Below, one piece after another: positions 30,801 to 37,469 of a stretch of 64,000 bases of DNA; within the stretch, counting starts at the first letter, position 1, and every line of letters starts with the position of its first letter. A model generated the notes under the pieces. It was given only the letters and a program-made list of their open reading frames with translations, did no database searches and was not told where the DNA came from. A program made the translations under genes and the position numbers. The DNA is from an uncultured Clostridia bacterium (GTDB lineage Bacteria; Bacillota; Clostridia; TANB77; CAG-508), in assembly GCA_934167495.1 (NCBI GenBank), contig CAKPKP010000003.1, positions 62,001 through 126,000 on the forward strand. Reading direction: 5' to 3'.

Positions 30801-32541
30801 CATATGTTATTTCATATTTATTTAACTTAGTATTAGGTGTGATTGTTGTATCTCCAATTGGCATTGGAATTTTATATTCTTTATCTGTACTTTCTGGTAT
30901 ATTGTCATTATCACTTGTCCATTTATCCCATGTATATCCTGGTTTTACTATAGCATCTATAGATACCTCTTCTCCATAATAATACTCTCTATCACCTATT
31001 ACACTTTCAATTCCATTTTCTCCAGTTATTGTTATCTTATATTTATTTCTACTATAATATATTTTTAATACTGTAGTTCCATCTGGTGATATTGTTCCTC
31101 TTGGAGTACTTAAATTTTCTTCATATGTAAATCCTTCTTTTGATATTACATTTACTGATACGTCTGTATCTGTTTCTCCTGTTTTTTCTTCTGTATTTAT
31201 CTTTATATATTCTCCATTTAAGTTCATCTCATATATTTCTACTGTATATCTTGTATCTGGATTTGGTATCCAATTTGCTATATATGTTTTATCTTCTATA
31301 CTTCCTTGCTCTATTGTTACTACTGATTTTAGTTCTCCACCATTTACTTCAGTCCAACCTCCAAATGTATATCCTACTTTACTAGGATTATTTAATGTAA
31401 AGCTTTCTGTTTCTATTGTATATCTTTCTGGATTTGTTTCTTCTCCTAAACTTCCTCCGTTTAATACATATTCTATTTTATATTCTATAGCCTCCCAATT
31501 TGCTGTATATTCTTTATCTCCATCTACTGTTTCAGATATTTCTTCACTCCATCCTGCAAACTTATATCCTGGATTTCCTAATATATCTCCCTTAAATTCT
31601 GGTGTCATATCTCCTTTATGTAATCCACTAATTTCTTGTTCTTTAAATTTTCCATGTGTACCTGGCAAATATTTTACAGTATATGTTGGAGCTTCTCTTA
31701 TTATTATTACACTATTTCCTTTTGATTTATTTCCTTCTATACCATATGTATATGCAGTTACCTTAAATACTCCATCTGTTTCTATTTTTAATTCTTCTTG
31801 AGCATCTATTGTTTTATATTCTTTTTCTTCACTTCCTATTACTTTATAAACTGTTTTTTGTGTTTTTGTTTTTTCATTTTTCTCTGCTATTTTTACATTT
31901 ACATTTCCTCTATATCTGTCTTCTTCGTAATCCTCTCCTGTTACTTCTATTTCTGGTTTTTCTACTAATTCAAATTCACCTATATTTAATTTTCCAAAAA
32001 CTATATAATTTATTATAGCTTCTGTATCTTTTTCATCTATTTTTTTATCTCTTTCTATATCTCCTGCTAATTTTTCTATTTCTTTTTCTATTTTCCAATT
32101 TTCTGTTTCTAATATATCTCTTATCTCTCTTGTTAATTCTATTTGATTTAATATTCCATCTCCGTTTATATCTCCTAACACACTTATATCAAAGGTTCTA
32201 CCATTTTGGTTATATTCTAATACCATCCCTGTTTTTATTATTCCATCTGTTACTTCCTTTTGCTTTGTAGCATTTTCATATACTGTTATTCCTTCTTCCA
32301 TATTTTTTCTAAACGTCTCTATAGAAGTTTCTGGCGCTACGTTACTAACATACTTATCTGTTACTAAATATGCTGTGCTTTCAGGATTATCTTCATTATC
32401 TTGCTGTATAATTGCTATTATTTCATCTTCTTTTTCTATTTTAGCATTTACAGTTATCTGTAATACTAGAATAAACGATAACGCTATTAAAATACTTGCT
32501 ATTAAATTAACCACTTTTTCCTTTAACATTGAATATTTCAT
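21859..32541 (-). CDS. Giant secreted InlB B-repeat protein with dockerin-like segment (3,560-residue frame, C-terminus frameshifted)
   Basis: Signal peptide (about 1-33), then the N-terminal domain shared with two neighbours, then a dockerin-like pair (GDINGDGILNQIE and GDIERDKKIDEKD), then an Ig-like stretch. At least a dozen InlB B-repeats follow (GYTFIGWTGSNG, NKTYKANW), alternating with MucBP-like units (YEMNLSGEYIKV) and KWxSxSEKVxESTDKEY units. GWYEGSTKV modules come near the end, and the frame ends inside a GLUG repeat. The N-terminal 280 residues are highly similar to those of the 1,544-residue paralogue downstream. A 669-bp tandem duplication lies inside. The frame closes at TGA 21859, but homology continues in another frame from 21884. 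ATG 32541 follows GGGTGAAG. No wall-sorting signal is present in either part, so attachment may rely on the dockerin-like segment or on non-covalent binding. Confidence 0.88.
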   Translation of the reverse strand: MKYSMLKEKVVNLIASILIALSFILVLQITVNAKIEKEDEIIAIIQQDNEDNPESTAYLVTDKYVSNVAPETSIETFRKNMEEGITVYENATKQKEVTDGIIKTGMVLEYNQNGRTFDISVLGDINGDGILNQIELTREIRDILETENWKIEKEIEKLAGDIERDKKIDEKDTEAIINYIVFGKLNIGEFELVEKPEIEVTGEDYEEDRYRGNVNVKIAEKNEKTKTQKTVYKVIGSEEKEYKTIDAQEELKIETDGVFKVTAYTYGIEGNKSKGNSVIIIREAPTYTVKYLPGTHGKFKEQEISGLHKGDMTPEFKGDILGNPGYKFAGWSEEISETVDGDKEYTANWEAIEYKIEYVLNGGSLGEETNPERYTIETESFTLNNPSKVGYTFGGWTEVNGGELKSVVTIEQGSIEDKTYIANWIPNPDTRYTVEIYEMNLNGEYIKINTEEKTGETDTDVSVNVISKEGFTYEENLSTPRGTISPDGTTVLKIYYSRNKYKITITGENGIESVIGDREYYYGEEVSIDAIVKPGYTWDKWTSDNDNIPESTDKEYKIPMPIGDTTITPNTKLNKYEITYDLTGGNLVEGVENKTEYTVETETFTLNNPTKTGYTFIGWTGSNGESPETAVTIEKGSIGNKTYKANWKANTDTAYKIEIYQMNLNEEYVKTEERQKTGETDKIAKVVPEIKEGFTYEPSLSKVEANIAPDGSTILTVYYKRNKYTVTLEKGAGIENVNGAESYYYGATVTVNAEVKPGYTWNKWTSNSQKVSESTNKEYTITMPAEDITLTAGAKINIYTITYDLTGGILPEEVTNPNKYSVEMPDIVLNNPLKTGYTFIGWTGSNGESPETTVTIAKGSIGNKTYKANWIANTDTKYIVETYEMNLSGEYIKVNTEEKVGETDKEVSADIITKEGFTYEETISTPSGIIAPDGSTVLKVYYSRNKYTVIISKGNGIESVTETENYYYGATVTIDAETKPGYTWSKWESNSEKVAESTDKEYTITVPAEDVTLIATATVNTYTITYDLAGGNLAEGIINKEEYTVETESFTLNNPSKVGYIFTGWTGSNGESPETTVTIAKGSIGNKTYKANWRESSGITYKEQTYEMDLSGNYVKAKEEEKDGTTGENINMSTTAREGFTYEEALSTPNGTILADGSAVLKVYYSRNKYTVTISKGNGIESVTETESYYYGATVTINAETKPGYTWSKWESNSEKVAESTDKEYTITVPAEDVTLIATATVNTYTITYDLAGGNLAEGIINKEEYTVETESFTLNNPSKVGYIFTGWTGSNGESPETTVTIAKGSIGNKTYKANWRESSGITYKEQTYEMDLSGNYVKAKEEEKDGTTGENINMSTTAREGFTYEEALSTPNGTILADGSAVLKVYYSRNKYTVTISKGNGIESVTETESYYYGATVTIDAETKPGYTWSKWESTSEKVAESADKEYTITVPAEDITLTATATVNIYTITYDLAGGNLPTGQINPVEYTVETESFTLNNPSKVGYTFIGWTGSNGEQPETIVRIEQGSIGNKTYVANWIVNEYTLSINPNGGQWNGETTNSTITQNYGTTKIVPPPTRKGYTFTGWTLTGKGAITKTTPITTANQTYTFGAGNSILTANWTINKYILSVVAENGGTVSGDSGEIDYETSVEVKAMAKAGYKFTGWYEGETKVSDLEDYTFNMPDNNRSLVAKFKTIPYTITYDLAGGSLETGKTNPVEYTVETETFTLNNPIKTGYTFTGWTGSNGETANTVITIEKGTTGNKSYTANWISNTDTAYKVEVYEMNLLGNYEKVSEVIKAGETNKTVSEDIVTKEGFKYEASLSTQTGIIKADGSTVLSMYYSRNKYILTVLQDTGIESVTGTGTYYYGASVKASVTVKNGYTWSKWVSSSTKISESTEKDYTIIIPAENVTLTAKATINTYTITYDLAGGNLATGKTNPVEYTVETESFTLNNPSKVGYTFIGWTGSNGEIEQITVTIAKGSTENKSYKANWKANTDTSYKIETYQMNLLGDYEKVSEVSKVGETDTTVSANIITKEGFTYEETLSTPSGTIAPDGSTVLKVYYSRNKYTLSITNGTGTENAIGAGTYYYGASIKASVTVKNGYTWNKWISSSTKISESTEKDYTITMPAEDVTLTAEATINKYTITYDLAGGVLETGKTNPVEYTVETESFTLNNPSKVGYTFIGWTGSNGETEQVTVTIAKGSTENRTYKANWKANTDTRYTVETYEMDLSGDYVKISTEEKAGETDTSVSIDVQTKEGFTYEEALSNVTGIISPNGDTVFKIYYSRNKYVLSVNHDNGISNVSGAGEYYYGANIVVDATVKPGYTWSTWTSSNTLLIADSTSKTYNITMPVGNVTLTAKTTIITYTITYDLTGGALPEGETNPTEYTVETDNIILNDPRKTGYTFIGWTGSNGTTANKTVTIAKGSTGNKTYTANWKESTGTQYTEQIYQMNLNGDYIKVKDEITEGTTGAGVSMSTVAPEGFTYEESLSVPTGTISADGSTVLKVYYSRNKYTLNVTSGTGIENVTGTGSYYYGASVPLSATVKNGYTWDKWTSSSTKISESTEKDYTITIPAEDVTLTAEATINTYTITYDLVGGMLETGKTNPVEYTVETDDITLNNPIKEGYTFTGWTGSNGATANKAVTIVKGSTGNKTYTANWTINKYTLSINPNGGSFNASTEISTFEQNYGTTKKIEVPIREGYTFAGWTLNGKGSITKDNPIDTKEQIYTYGAGDGTLTANWTINKYTLTRTAETGGTVSGSSGNLDYGTNCTIIATPSAGYKFAGWYEGSTKVSSDASYTFDMPSKDYTLVAKFTVIQYTITYDLVGENLATGKTNPVVYTVETESFTLNNPIKEGYTFAGWTGSNGKNPETTVTIAKGSTGNKTYTANWNINKYTLSINPNGGSYNESTTISTFEQNYETTRTIEVPTREGYTFAGWTLTGKGKITTNTPIATMEQVYTYGAGDGTLIANWSINEYTLTRKAETGGTVSGSSGNLDYGTSCTIIATPSAGYNFAGWYEGSTRVSADASYTFNMPAKNYTLVAKFTAIQYTITYDLAGGSLAEGITNKEEYTVETESFTLNNPSKVGYTFIGWTGSNGTTANKTVTIAKGSTGNKTYTANWSKNSYTLTIHHYLENAGDNKYSKVAERTATLEYGSLITLADYKITVTYGTYSFGSLTCSDSATEEENAVTTTTMETGAEIALYYSRSKYELTLDKNEYILEVNGAGTYKVGQQVNISATLKIADTGYTNTFVKWTENDEEKYPDQEKEFTMPARDVTLKAIGTTTINKYPVTYIDKTQVTDESGNIVDKVLGSETKDKDYGTTVRGNELGSDSLTGTYYTGYYYVEDTQKVVTTEGATVYRIFKLHPTMSISINNSKVNLFDDITTEFITTVTATPGDTFNYKWEYCEDTSAENATYEPIGKTGSSYSIATTQMTENGLGTSYLGGYYKCTVTNAEGKTVDVTGTQTVLYTINSEDQMKNFAKRVNNQSITFKTLQNNGGEVSLINNVSINDPWETVGRNTTRTFKGTFNGNNKTVTFNNIKNLDSSRARSIWSG
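28318..29534 (-). repeat. Near-identical 669-bp tandem duplication inside the giant surface gene
   Basis: 28318-28866 and 28987-29535 appear identical by eye over about 548 bp at a fixed offset of 669 bp (223 codons, frame kept). The flanking parts of the 669-bp unit carry scattered substitutions. The unit holds one MucBP-like unit, one KWESNSEKV unit and one B-repeat. A third copy that continues past 29540 is clearly more diverged. This indicates recent duplication or gene conversion. Confidence 0.85.
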
Positions 32542-32579
32542 TTTTCTTCACCCTTGATATAAATATTTTCTTTACTTTT

Positions 32580-32607
32580 ATTATATATATTTATATTAAG
32601 ATGTAAA
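32580..32607 (-). promoter_or_regulatory. Promoter of the giant InlB-repeat gene
   Basis: On the minus strand TTTACA, a 16-nt spacer and TATAAT lie about 40 nt before the start codon. The element matches the promoter at 20875-20902 in layout and in flanking bases (GCCATTTAC). Confidence 0.6.
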
Positions 32608-32614
32608 TGGCAAT

Positions 32615-32651
32615 AAAAAACAGCATTTCCATTTATATTTGCGGAAATGCC
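32615..32651 (-). terminator. Intrinsic terminator after cwlD
   Basis: GGCATTTCC and GGAAATGCTG pair around a 12-nt loop and are followed by TTTTTTATTG on the minus strand. It lies about 100 nt after the cwlD stop and directly before the giant gene promoter. Confidence 0.75.
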
Positions 32652-32752
32652 ATTTTTATGTTTTTGTTAATTTTTTTTATTTTTTTATTTACAAAACGTT
32701 ACTTTACTAAGGATTTTTCTAGGGATTTCTAAATTTAAGCAATTATATTGTT

Positions 32753-33469
32753 CTATTTATTTTGAAAACAATAATCCATTATTCCAGTATAAATTCCCCA
32801 AGCTAGTTTATTTTGATATTCTTCTTGCTGTAATAATTTCTCTTCTTCTGGATTTGATAAAAATCCACATTCTACTATTGCAGTAGGTATTTCTACATTA
32901 TCTACTATGTAGATATTTGAAATTTTTAAGGACTCTCTTTTATTTTCTTTTTGAATACTATTATTTAAATTTCTTTGGATATTTTGTGCTAACATTTTAC
33001 TTTCTTCATCTCCATCTTTGAAAAAAGTCTGCCAACCAGAATATTGTGCTTGTGGTATTTTGTTTAAATGAATTGATATAAAAAGGTCTGCTGAACTTTC
33101 ATTGCCTATTTTTACTCTATTTTTTATATCACTAACCTTTTTTTCTTTTAATGTTTTTTTATCCAAATCATAAATAGCATTTTCATCTGATCTTGTAAGT
33201 ATTACAGTTGCTCCACTTTGTTCTAATAATTGTTGTACTTTTAATGTTATTTTCAAGTTCAAATTTGATTCACTGACTCCATTTTTACTAACAGCTCCTC
33301 CATCTTCTCCACCGTGTCCAGCATCTAAAACTATTACTTTAGTTGTAGCTGGAGTTGATACTACCTCTAACGTGTTATTTTCTTTGCTAATTTTAAATCC
33401 ATACACGCTTATCCCTAATATTAAACAAAACATGATATATATAACTTTTTTTCTTTTTATTACAATCAT
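32753..33469 (-). CDS. cwlD: N-acetylmuramoyl-L-alanine amidase, CwlD type
   Basis: This zinc-dependent peptidoglycan amidase (Amidase_3 family) has 238 residues, with one N-terminal membrane or signal segment (about 7-27). Visible features are DAGHGGEDGG (zinc histidine), the downstream glutamate region of the family (SESNLNL), SIHLN (second zinc histidine) and the catalytic glutamate in IVECGFLSNPEE. IHLNKIPQAQYSGWQTFF is the CwlD-specific stretch. In spore formers CwlD acts with PdaA to make muramic delta-lactam in the cortex. ATG 33469 is preferred over the in-frame TTG 18 nt earlier. Its ribosome site GTGAGG is the 3' arm of a terminator hairpin, see 33470-33502. It ends at a terminator before the giant surface gene. 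Confidence 0.9.
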   Translation of the reverse strand: MIVIKRKKVIYIMFCLILGISVYGFKISKENNTLEVVSTPATTKVIVLDAGHGGEDGGAVSKNGVSESNLNLKITLKVQQLLEQSGATVILTRSDENAIYDLDKKTLKEKKVSDIKNRVKIGNESSADLFISIHLNKIPQAQYSGWQTFFKDGDEESKMLAQNIQRNLNNSIQKENKRESLKISNIYIVDNVEIPTAIVECGFLSNPEEEKLLQQEEYQNKLAWGIYTGIMDYCFQNK

Positions 33470-33502
33470 AAAAAACCTCACATACAATATTTATATGTGA
33501 GG
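33470..33502 (-). promoter_or_regulatory. Terminator-like hairpin whose 3' arm contains the cwlD ribosome binding site
   Basis: On the minus strand CCTCACATA, a 9-nt loop, TATGTGAGG and TTTTTT run straight into the ATG of cwlD. The stem is a perfect 9 bp with a six-T tract, so it looks like the terminator of the cohesin-like gene (stop 33521). It also hides the GTGAGG that serves cwlD six nt before its start. Folded and unfolded forms should have opposite effects on cwlD expression. Confidence 0.65.
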
Positions 33503-33520
33503 TCTTAATTTATTATGATA

Positions 33521-34237
33521 TTATTTATCTTCTTTTTTATTTTTCTTTTTTCTTATTATAAAATATACCACATTTATTACTATAACAACTACTACAATTG
33601 AAATTGCTATTATTGGTTTTATATCTCCTGTTTTTATATTTTCTATAACTTTATTTGGTGCTGAAGTTGGCTTTGGTGTAGGAGTTGATGTTGCTGTTGG
33701 AGTAGGTGTTGCTGTTGGAGTAGGTGTTGGAGTTGCTGTAGGTGTTGGGGTTGGAACTATTGGATTTTCAATTCTAATTCTAATAATTCTTTCTCCTTCA
33801 TCAATTAAAGTATTTCCGTCATTTGATGTTATTTCCTTTAATTTTATTTCTGTATCTATATCCTCCAAGTTATCTTTAGATTTTAAATTTATCTTTCCTA
33901 TATTTTCTTTTTCTTTGACTCCATCTACCATTTTTACAAATAACATTTTTCCAGTTTCTTCGTTATAAACAATTCTCCAATCGTTTTCTTCTGTAAATTC
34001 TAGTTTTTCAAATACGTTTTTATCATATTCTAACCACATTTCCACTACATTAATACCTTCTGTTCCTGCATTTATCTCATCTATTGTTAGTTGAATATTT
34101 ACTGTATCACCTATATTTATTACTTCTTTTTCTGCTTTTGCTATAAAACTAAAGCTACTTGCATTAACTACATTAAACAAACTCATAATAATAACCATTT
34201 GCATTATTGAAATTATTCTTAAAATTCTCTTTTTCAT
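33521..34237 (-). CDS. Anchored surface protein with cohesin-like domain, Pro-Thr linker and C-terminal membrane segment
   Basis: This surface protein has 238 residues. The signal peptide (about 1-26) is followed by one beta-sandwich domain (about 28-152) that resembles cohesin or cellulosome-anchoring-type domains: INIGDTVNIQL, then MWLEYDKNVFEKLEF, then a long strand-rich tail. A linker of TPTPTA repeats (about 160-195) leads to NIKTGD, a hydrophobic helix (about 207-229) and a basic end (RKKKNKKEDK). The end looks like a cell-wall sorting signal variant or a plain membrane anchor. The gene lies directly upstream of cwlD, separated by the hairpin at 33470-33502, and is next to giant genes whose products carry dockerin-like segments. 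A cohesin-dockerin partnership is inferred, not shown. General Ig-like or carbohydrate-binding folds are alternatives. Confidence 0.75.
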   Translation of the reverse strand: MKKRILRIISIMQMVIIMSLFNVVNASSFSFIAKAEKEVINIGDTVNIQLTIDEINAGTEGINVVEMWLEYDKNVFEKLEFTEENDWRIVYNEETGKMLFVKMVDGVKEKENIGKINLKSKDNLEDIDTEIKLKEITSNDGNTLIDEGERIIRIRIENPIVPTPTPTATPTPTPTATPTPTATSTPTPKPTSAPNKVIENIKTGDIKPIIAISIVVVVIVINVVYFIIRKKKNKKEDK

Positions 34238-34390
34238 AGTTTCACCTCTTTATATATTATAATTTACTATATAAATTATAATTTGTAAATACTGTTATTA
34301 AAACTGTTTTTCTTATACCTTTACGGAGATAATTACTTCATGTTTTTTATTATTTATATTTCATTTTTGTAATAATATATTTACATTAAG

Positions 34391-34419
34391 TTGACATAAT
34401 TTTCAAAATGAGTTATAAT
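34391..34419 (+). promoter_or_regulatory. Consensus promoter of the CAP-domain gene
   Basis: TTGACA, an exact 17-nt spacer and TATAAT form a perfect consensus, about 98 nt before the start codon. This leaves a 5' leader of about 90 nt in which I see no strong structure. Confidence 0.85.
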
Positions 34420-34516
34420 ATAACCACTGTGACATACACATGAATTTTTTAATATACACTGGATAAAATATTTAATGTAAACAAAAGACATAAAAATATA
34501 TTAGAAAGGTGTTTTT

Positions 34517-35023
34517 ATGAATTTTAAAAAATATAGATTGTGTATGATTTTTTTAGCAGTTTTATGTTTTTTATTTAATAGTATTTCTATTGCATATAGT
34601 GAAACTAAAACTGTTCAAATAATTGATGAAAATTCAATTGTTTTAAATACTTACGAAGAAGAAACATTTAATTTAATAAACAATATTCGAAAAGAAAATG
34701 GATTACCTGCACTTAGGCAAAGTGCTAAATTACAAGCACTTGCAAAGCTAAAAGCAGAAGACATTATTAATAAAGAATATTTCTCACATACTTCTCCAAC
34801 ATATGGAACACCGTTTGAAATGATGAGTTTATACGGATTAGATTATAAAACAGCTGGTGAAAACTTAGCTGGAAATATAAATCCAGAAAAAGCTGTAGAA
34901 GCATGGATGAATTCTGATTCACATAGAGCAAATATTTTAGATGATAATTTTGAATATATGGCTATATGTGTTGTAGATAGCGAAATATATGGAAAAGTTT
35001 TTGTTCAAATGTTTATTCAATAA
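34517..35023 (+). CDS. Secreted CAP-domain (SCP-like) protein
   Basis: This secreted protein has 168 residues: a signal peptide (about 1-28) and then a single CAP domain (about 45-168), the YkwD/SCP-PR1 type common in Firmicutes. Visible family motifs are NNIRKENGLPAL, the histidine in YFSHTSP, the glutamate in AGENLAGN, and AVEAWMNSDSHRANILD. The two histidines and acidic residues form the usual CAP cavity. The function of bacterial CAP proteins is mostly unknown; in some spore formers they are coat or exported proteins. It is monocistronic, with a consensus promoter and AGAAAGGTG as the ribosome site, and it is divergent from the cohesin-like gene. A bidirectional terminator follows. Confidence 0.9.
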   Translation: MNFKKYRLCMIFLAVLCFLFNSISIAYSETKTVQIIDENSIVLNTYEEETFNLINNIRKENGLPALRQSAKLQALAKLKAEDIINKEYFSHTSPTYGTPFEMMSLYGLDYKTAGENLAGNINPEKAVEAWMNSDSHRANILDDNFEYMAICVVDSEIYGKVFVQMFIQ

Positions 35024-35060
35024 AATTTTTTTAAGTTATAATATAAAAATACAATATAAT

Positions 35061-35105
35061 AAAGTTGACGAGAATTGATTAAATAAATCAAAACCCGTCA
35101 ACTTC
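35061..35105. terminator. Bidirectional terminator between convergent genes
   Basis: GTTGACG / CGTCAAC with an inner AATTGATT / AATCAAAA stem forms a long hairpin between the CAP gene stop (35023) and the stop of the minus-strand Cys-tail gene (35107). A T-rich tract follows on the plus strand. Confidence 0.75.
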
Positions 35106-35106
35106 T

Positions 35107-36012
35107 TTATTTTACTTTTATTCTTAAATTTGTACCATAAAAATCTTTTTTACTACAACCGGCTCTTCCCCCTCCAGCACAAGCACAGGCACATGCACAA
35201 CTGCTTGCACAACTACTAGCACAAGCACATCCGCCACGTGGTCCATGATGATGGTGATGATGTGATGATATTCCATATCCTCTTCCTACATAATAACTAC
35301 TTGGTGTTAATAATGCCAATATAATACTAATAACAATTATTAATGTTATTAATATCATAAAAGAAGAACTTATGCTATTACCAAATGTCTTGGCATTCTT
35401 AAACTGCTTATTTTCATCGAAATTAAAAGCATTTACATTGTATTCTATTTTAGCTGTTATTTTTTTCCCTTTTTCCAGTGATGTATTCCATACCAAATAT
35501 TCTCCATTCTTTTTTGAATTTGAATTATTATATATTTGTTTGTTAGAATTCCATTTTATTGTTAAATTTTTTACTCTTATATCCTCAAACCATCCTGGGG
35601 TAAAGCTATATGTACATTTACTTCCATTTATAGTATACATATAACTTTGATGAAAACTAAAATCAAAATTTATAACCTCATTTGCCACATATTCTCTATC
35701 AAAATCAACTCTTATATATGTACCACCTGATTCATATAATCTTATTGAATTTATAGTGTCTGATAAAGCTCTAATTTCATCTATTTTTCTATTTGGTACA
35801 CCAATTTTTACCCATTCTAAAGGTCCTTCAGATGTGGAATCTAATACTTTCCATTCTATATGATAAACCATATCTAAAGTTCCATCTTCTCTTAAATCAA
35901 CTTTTATTTCATAATCTTGAATTTCATCTAATTCTTTTGCATAACTTGAAATACTAATTCCTAGAAGAAATGCAAAAACTAATATAAAAGATATTAATAA
36001 CTTCTTTTTCAT
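35107..36012 (-). CDS. Membrane protein with N-terminal DUF2207-like domain, His6 run and Cys-rich C-terminal tail
   Basis: This protein has 301 residues. The signal peptide (about 1-25) is followed by an outside beta-rich domain resembling the DUF2207 type (about 30-205; YEIKVDLREDGTLDMVYHIEW). A membrane helix (about 212-236) comes next, then a short tail: SSHHHHHHGPRGG, eight cysteines in 25 residues (pattern CACxxxCxxxCACACAC and, after GGGRAG, one more C), then KDFYGTNL. Such tails recall ribosomally made, post-translationally modified peptides. The gene starts 3 nt after a radical SAM/SPASM gene, and its ribosome site AGAGGAGG lies within that gene's last codons, so the two are translationally coupled. 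I infer, but cannot prove, that the tail is modified by that enzyme. Metal binding by the tail is the main alternative. Confidence 0.8.
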   Translation of the reverse strand: MKKKLLISFILVFAFLLGISISSYAKELDEIQDYEIKVDLREDGTLDMVYHIEWKVLDSTSEGPLEWVKIGVPNRKIDEIRALSDTINSIRLYESGGTYIRVDFDREYVANEVINFDFSFHQSYMYTINGSKCTYSFTPGWFEDIRVKNLTIKWNSNKQIYNNSNSKKNGEYLVWNTSLEKGKKITAKIEYNVNAFNFDENKQFKNAKTFGNSISSSFMILITLIIVISIILALLTPSSYYVGRGYGISSHHHHHHGPRGGCACASSCASSCACACACAGGGRAGCSKKDFYGTNLRIKVK

Positions 36013-36015
36013 TTT

Positions 36016-37374
36016 CTACATACCTCCTCTTAGTGGACATTTCTCTTCCATCTTACTCGAAAAGGCTCTTATTTTTTTACACTTCTTACTATTCCAAACT
36101 TTTTTCCAATCATCATTTAAAATATTTCCAAGTTTTGCATCTTCTTCTAACCAACTTTGACATGGTATGATACTTCCATCTGGAGCGATCGCCATATTAC
36201 TTAAACATGCACCACATGAAGGAACTGCCAAATTAAGCTCTATTAACTTTTCATTTTTTATCCAACCTGGTGATGTAAATCCCATTTCTAATAAATTATC
36301 ATCAGTATATTTTTTTGCTTCTTTTAAAATTTCATATAATTCTTCATTAGATAATTGAGTTGAAATAGACTTTTCAGTTTTCGCATTTCCTGTAACTATT
36401 AAACCTGAACAAGTAACATATGTAACACCTAAACTTTTTACAAATTTTAATGTATCTACATAATTTTTATTAATTGTACATAAAGGTGTATTTGTACTAA
36501 CATTCAATCCTGCTTTAACAGCATTCTTTATTCCTTCTACAGTTTGCTTAAAATTATTTGCTCCAACAAGTTTATTATGTTCTTCTTCATTTGAAGAATA
36601 TAATGTTACTTGAACACTATCTAAACTTGCATCATATAACTTTTTGCATAAATCTTCTGTTAATAAAACTCCATTTGTATTTAATCTTGTTACAAACCAT
36701 TTAGAATAATTAATAAGTTCTACTAAATCATCTCTTCTTGTAGGCTCACCACCAGTAAATGTTAACTGTGGTACTCGTATTTCTTTTAGCTTATCTATAA
36801 CTTTCTTCCATTCATTAGTTGTTAATTCATTCTTTATTGCATAAGTTTGCTCACCAGCATAACAATGTAAACATTTTTGATTGCAATTCCAATGCCCATC
36901 TTTGTGCATACTACTTATCATAAGATCCATTCTATGAGGTGCTGTCATATATTTTGAGTATTCTCCTATTGTCATTTGACCAATATCAACATCTGTTTTC
37001 CCTGTAGTTGCAATAGATATAAACACATTTATTATATCTAATAAATCTTTCTTTACGTCTTCTTCTCTTGCATCCTTATAGATACTTTTTAAATTAGATA
37101 TCGTCTTTTGAATAATTAAATTCATGTCATTATCTGTTATTTCTTTTCCTGCGTATTTATTTACCTCATCAATAAATATCATCATTAGCACAGACCAAGA
37201 GGTATTTAATGGAATTATATCTCTCCCATTTAAAATTGCAACACTTGAATTTCTTCCAAAATAAGTATACTTTGATGGAACTATATGAATTCTTACAGCT
37301 CCTGGTTCATATGGATTTAGTGTTGTATGATGTACATATTGCCATAAACTTTTTTCATATTCTCTTCTGTTCAT
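36016..37374 (-). CDS. Radical SAM/SPASM enzyme, likely peptide maturase
   Basis: This radical SAM protein has 452 residues. The N-terminal part (about 1-150) is a helical region. The radical SAM core begins with CNQKCLHCYA, giving the CxxxCxxC cluster motif, and continues with LTFTGGEPTRRDD (SAM-binding GGEP). The C-terminal SPASM-like half has PSCGACLSNMAIAPDGSIIPC and a final CPLRGG, cysteines that would hold auxiliary clusters. Enzymes of this layout make thioether, epimerised or cyclised peptides, or mature enzymes. Its downstream, coupled neighbour has a cysteine-rich tail that is a plausible substrate. The ATG at 37374 follows GTGGAGGAAAAA; the in-frame GTG 12 nt earlier overlaps this site and is rejected. 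A promoter lies at 37401-37429. Confidence 0.88.
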   Translation of the reverse strand: MNRREYEKSLWQYVHHTTLNPYEPGAVRIHIVPSKYTYFGRNSSVAILNGRDIIPLNTSWSVLMMIFIDEVNKYAGKEITDNDMNLIIQKTISNLKSIYKDAREEDVKKDLLDIINVFISIATTGKTDVDIGQMTIGEYSKYMTAPHRMDLMISSMHKDGHWNCNQKCLHCYAGEQTYAIKNELTTNEWKKVIDKLKEIRVPQLTFTGGEPTRRDDLVELINYSKWFVTRLNTNGVLLTEDLCKKLYDASLDSVQVTLYSSNEEEHNKLVGANNFKQTVEGIKNAVKAGLNVSTNTPLCTINKNYVDTLKFVKSLGVTYVTCSGLIVTGNAKTEKSISTQLSNEELYEILKEAKKYTDDNLLEMGFTSPGWIKNEKLIELNLAVPSCGACLSNMAIAPDGSIIPCQSWLEEDAKLGNILNDDWKKVWNSKKCKKIRAFSSKMEEKCPLRGGM

Positions 37375-37400
37375 TTTTTCCTCCACTATTATTTTATATA

Positions 37401-37429
37401 ATTATATTTAAAACTTAATATTTTTTCAA
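37401..37429 (-). promoter_or_regulatory. Promoter of the radical SAM/Cys-tail operon
   Basis: On the minus strand TTGAAA, a 17-nt spacer and TATAAT lie about 26 nt upstream of the start codon. Confidence 0.6.
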
Positions 37430-37469
37430 GTAAATATTAACTATTTAATTAAGTGAATTAAATTTTATT

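Noticed and set aside
21859..32541. Direct repeats that might be taken for a CRISPR array
   Set aside because: The repeats are coding, in frame, of variable spacing and much longer than CRISPR repeats; no cas genes are near.
33660..33760. Microsatellite in the cohesin-like gene
   Set aside because: It is a degenerate coding Pro-Thr-Ala linker in frame, ordinary for anchored surface proteins.
35230..35290. Six consecutive histidine codons, suspicious of a cloning tag
   Set aside because: They sit inside a natural frame between the membrane helix and the cysteine-rich tail, with ordinary flanking sequence and no vector sequence.
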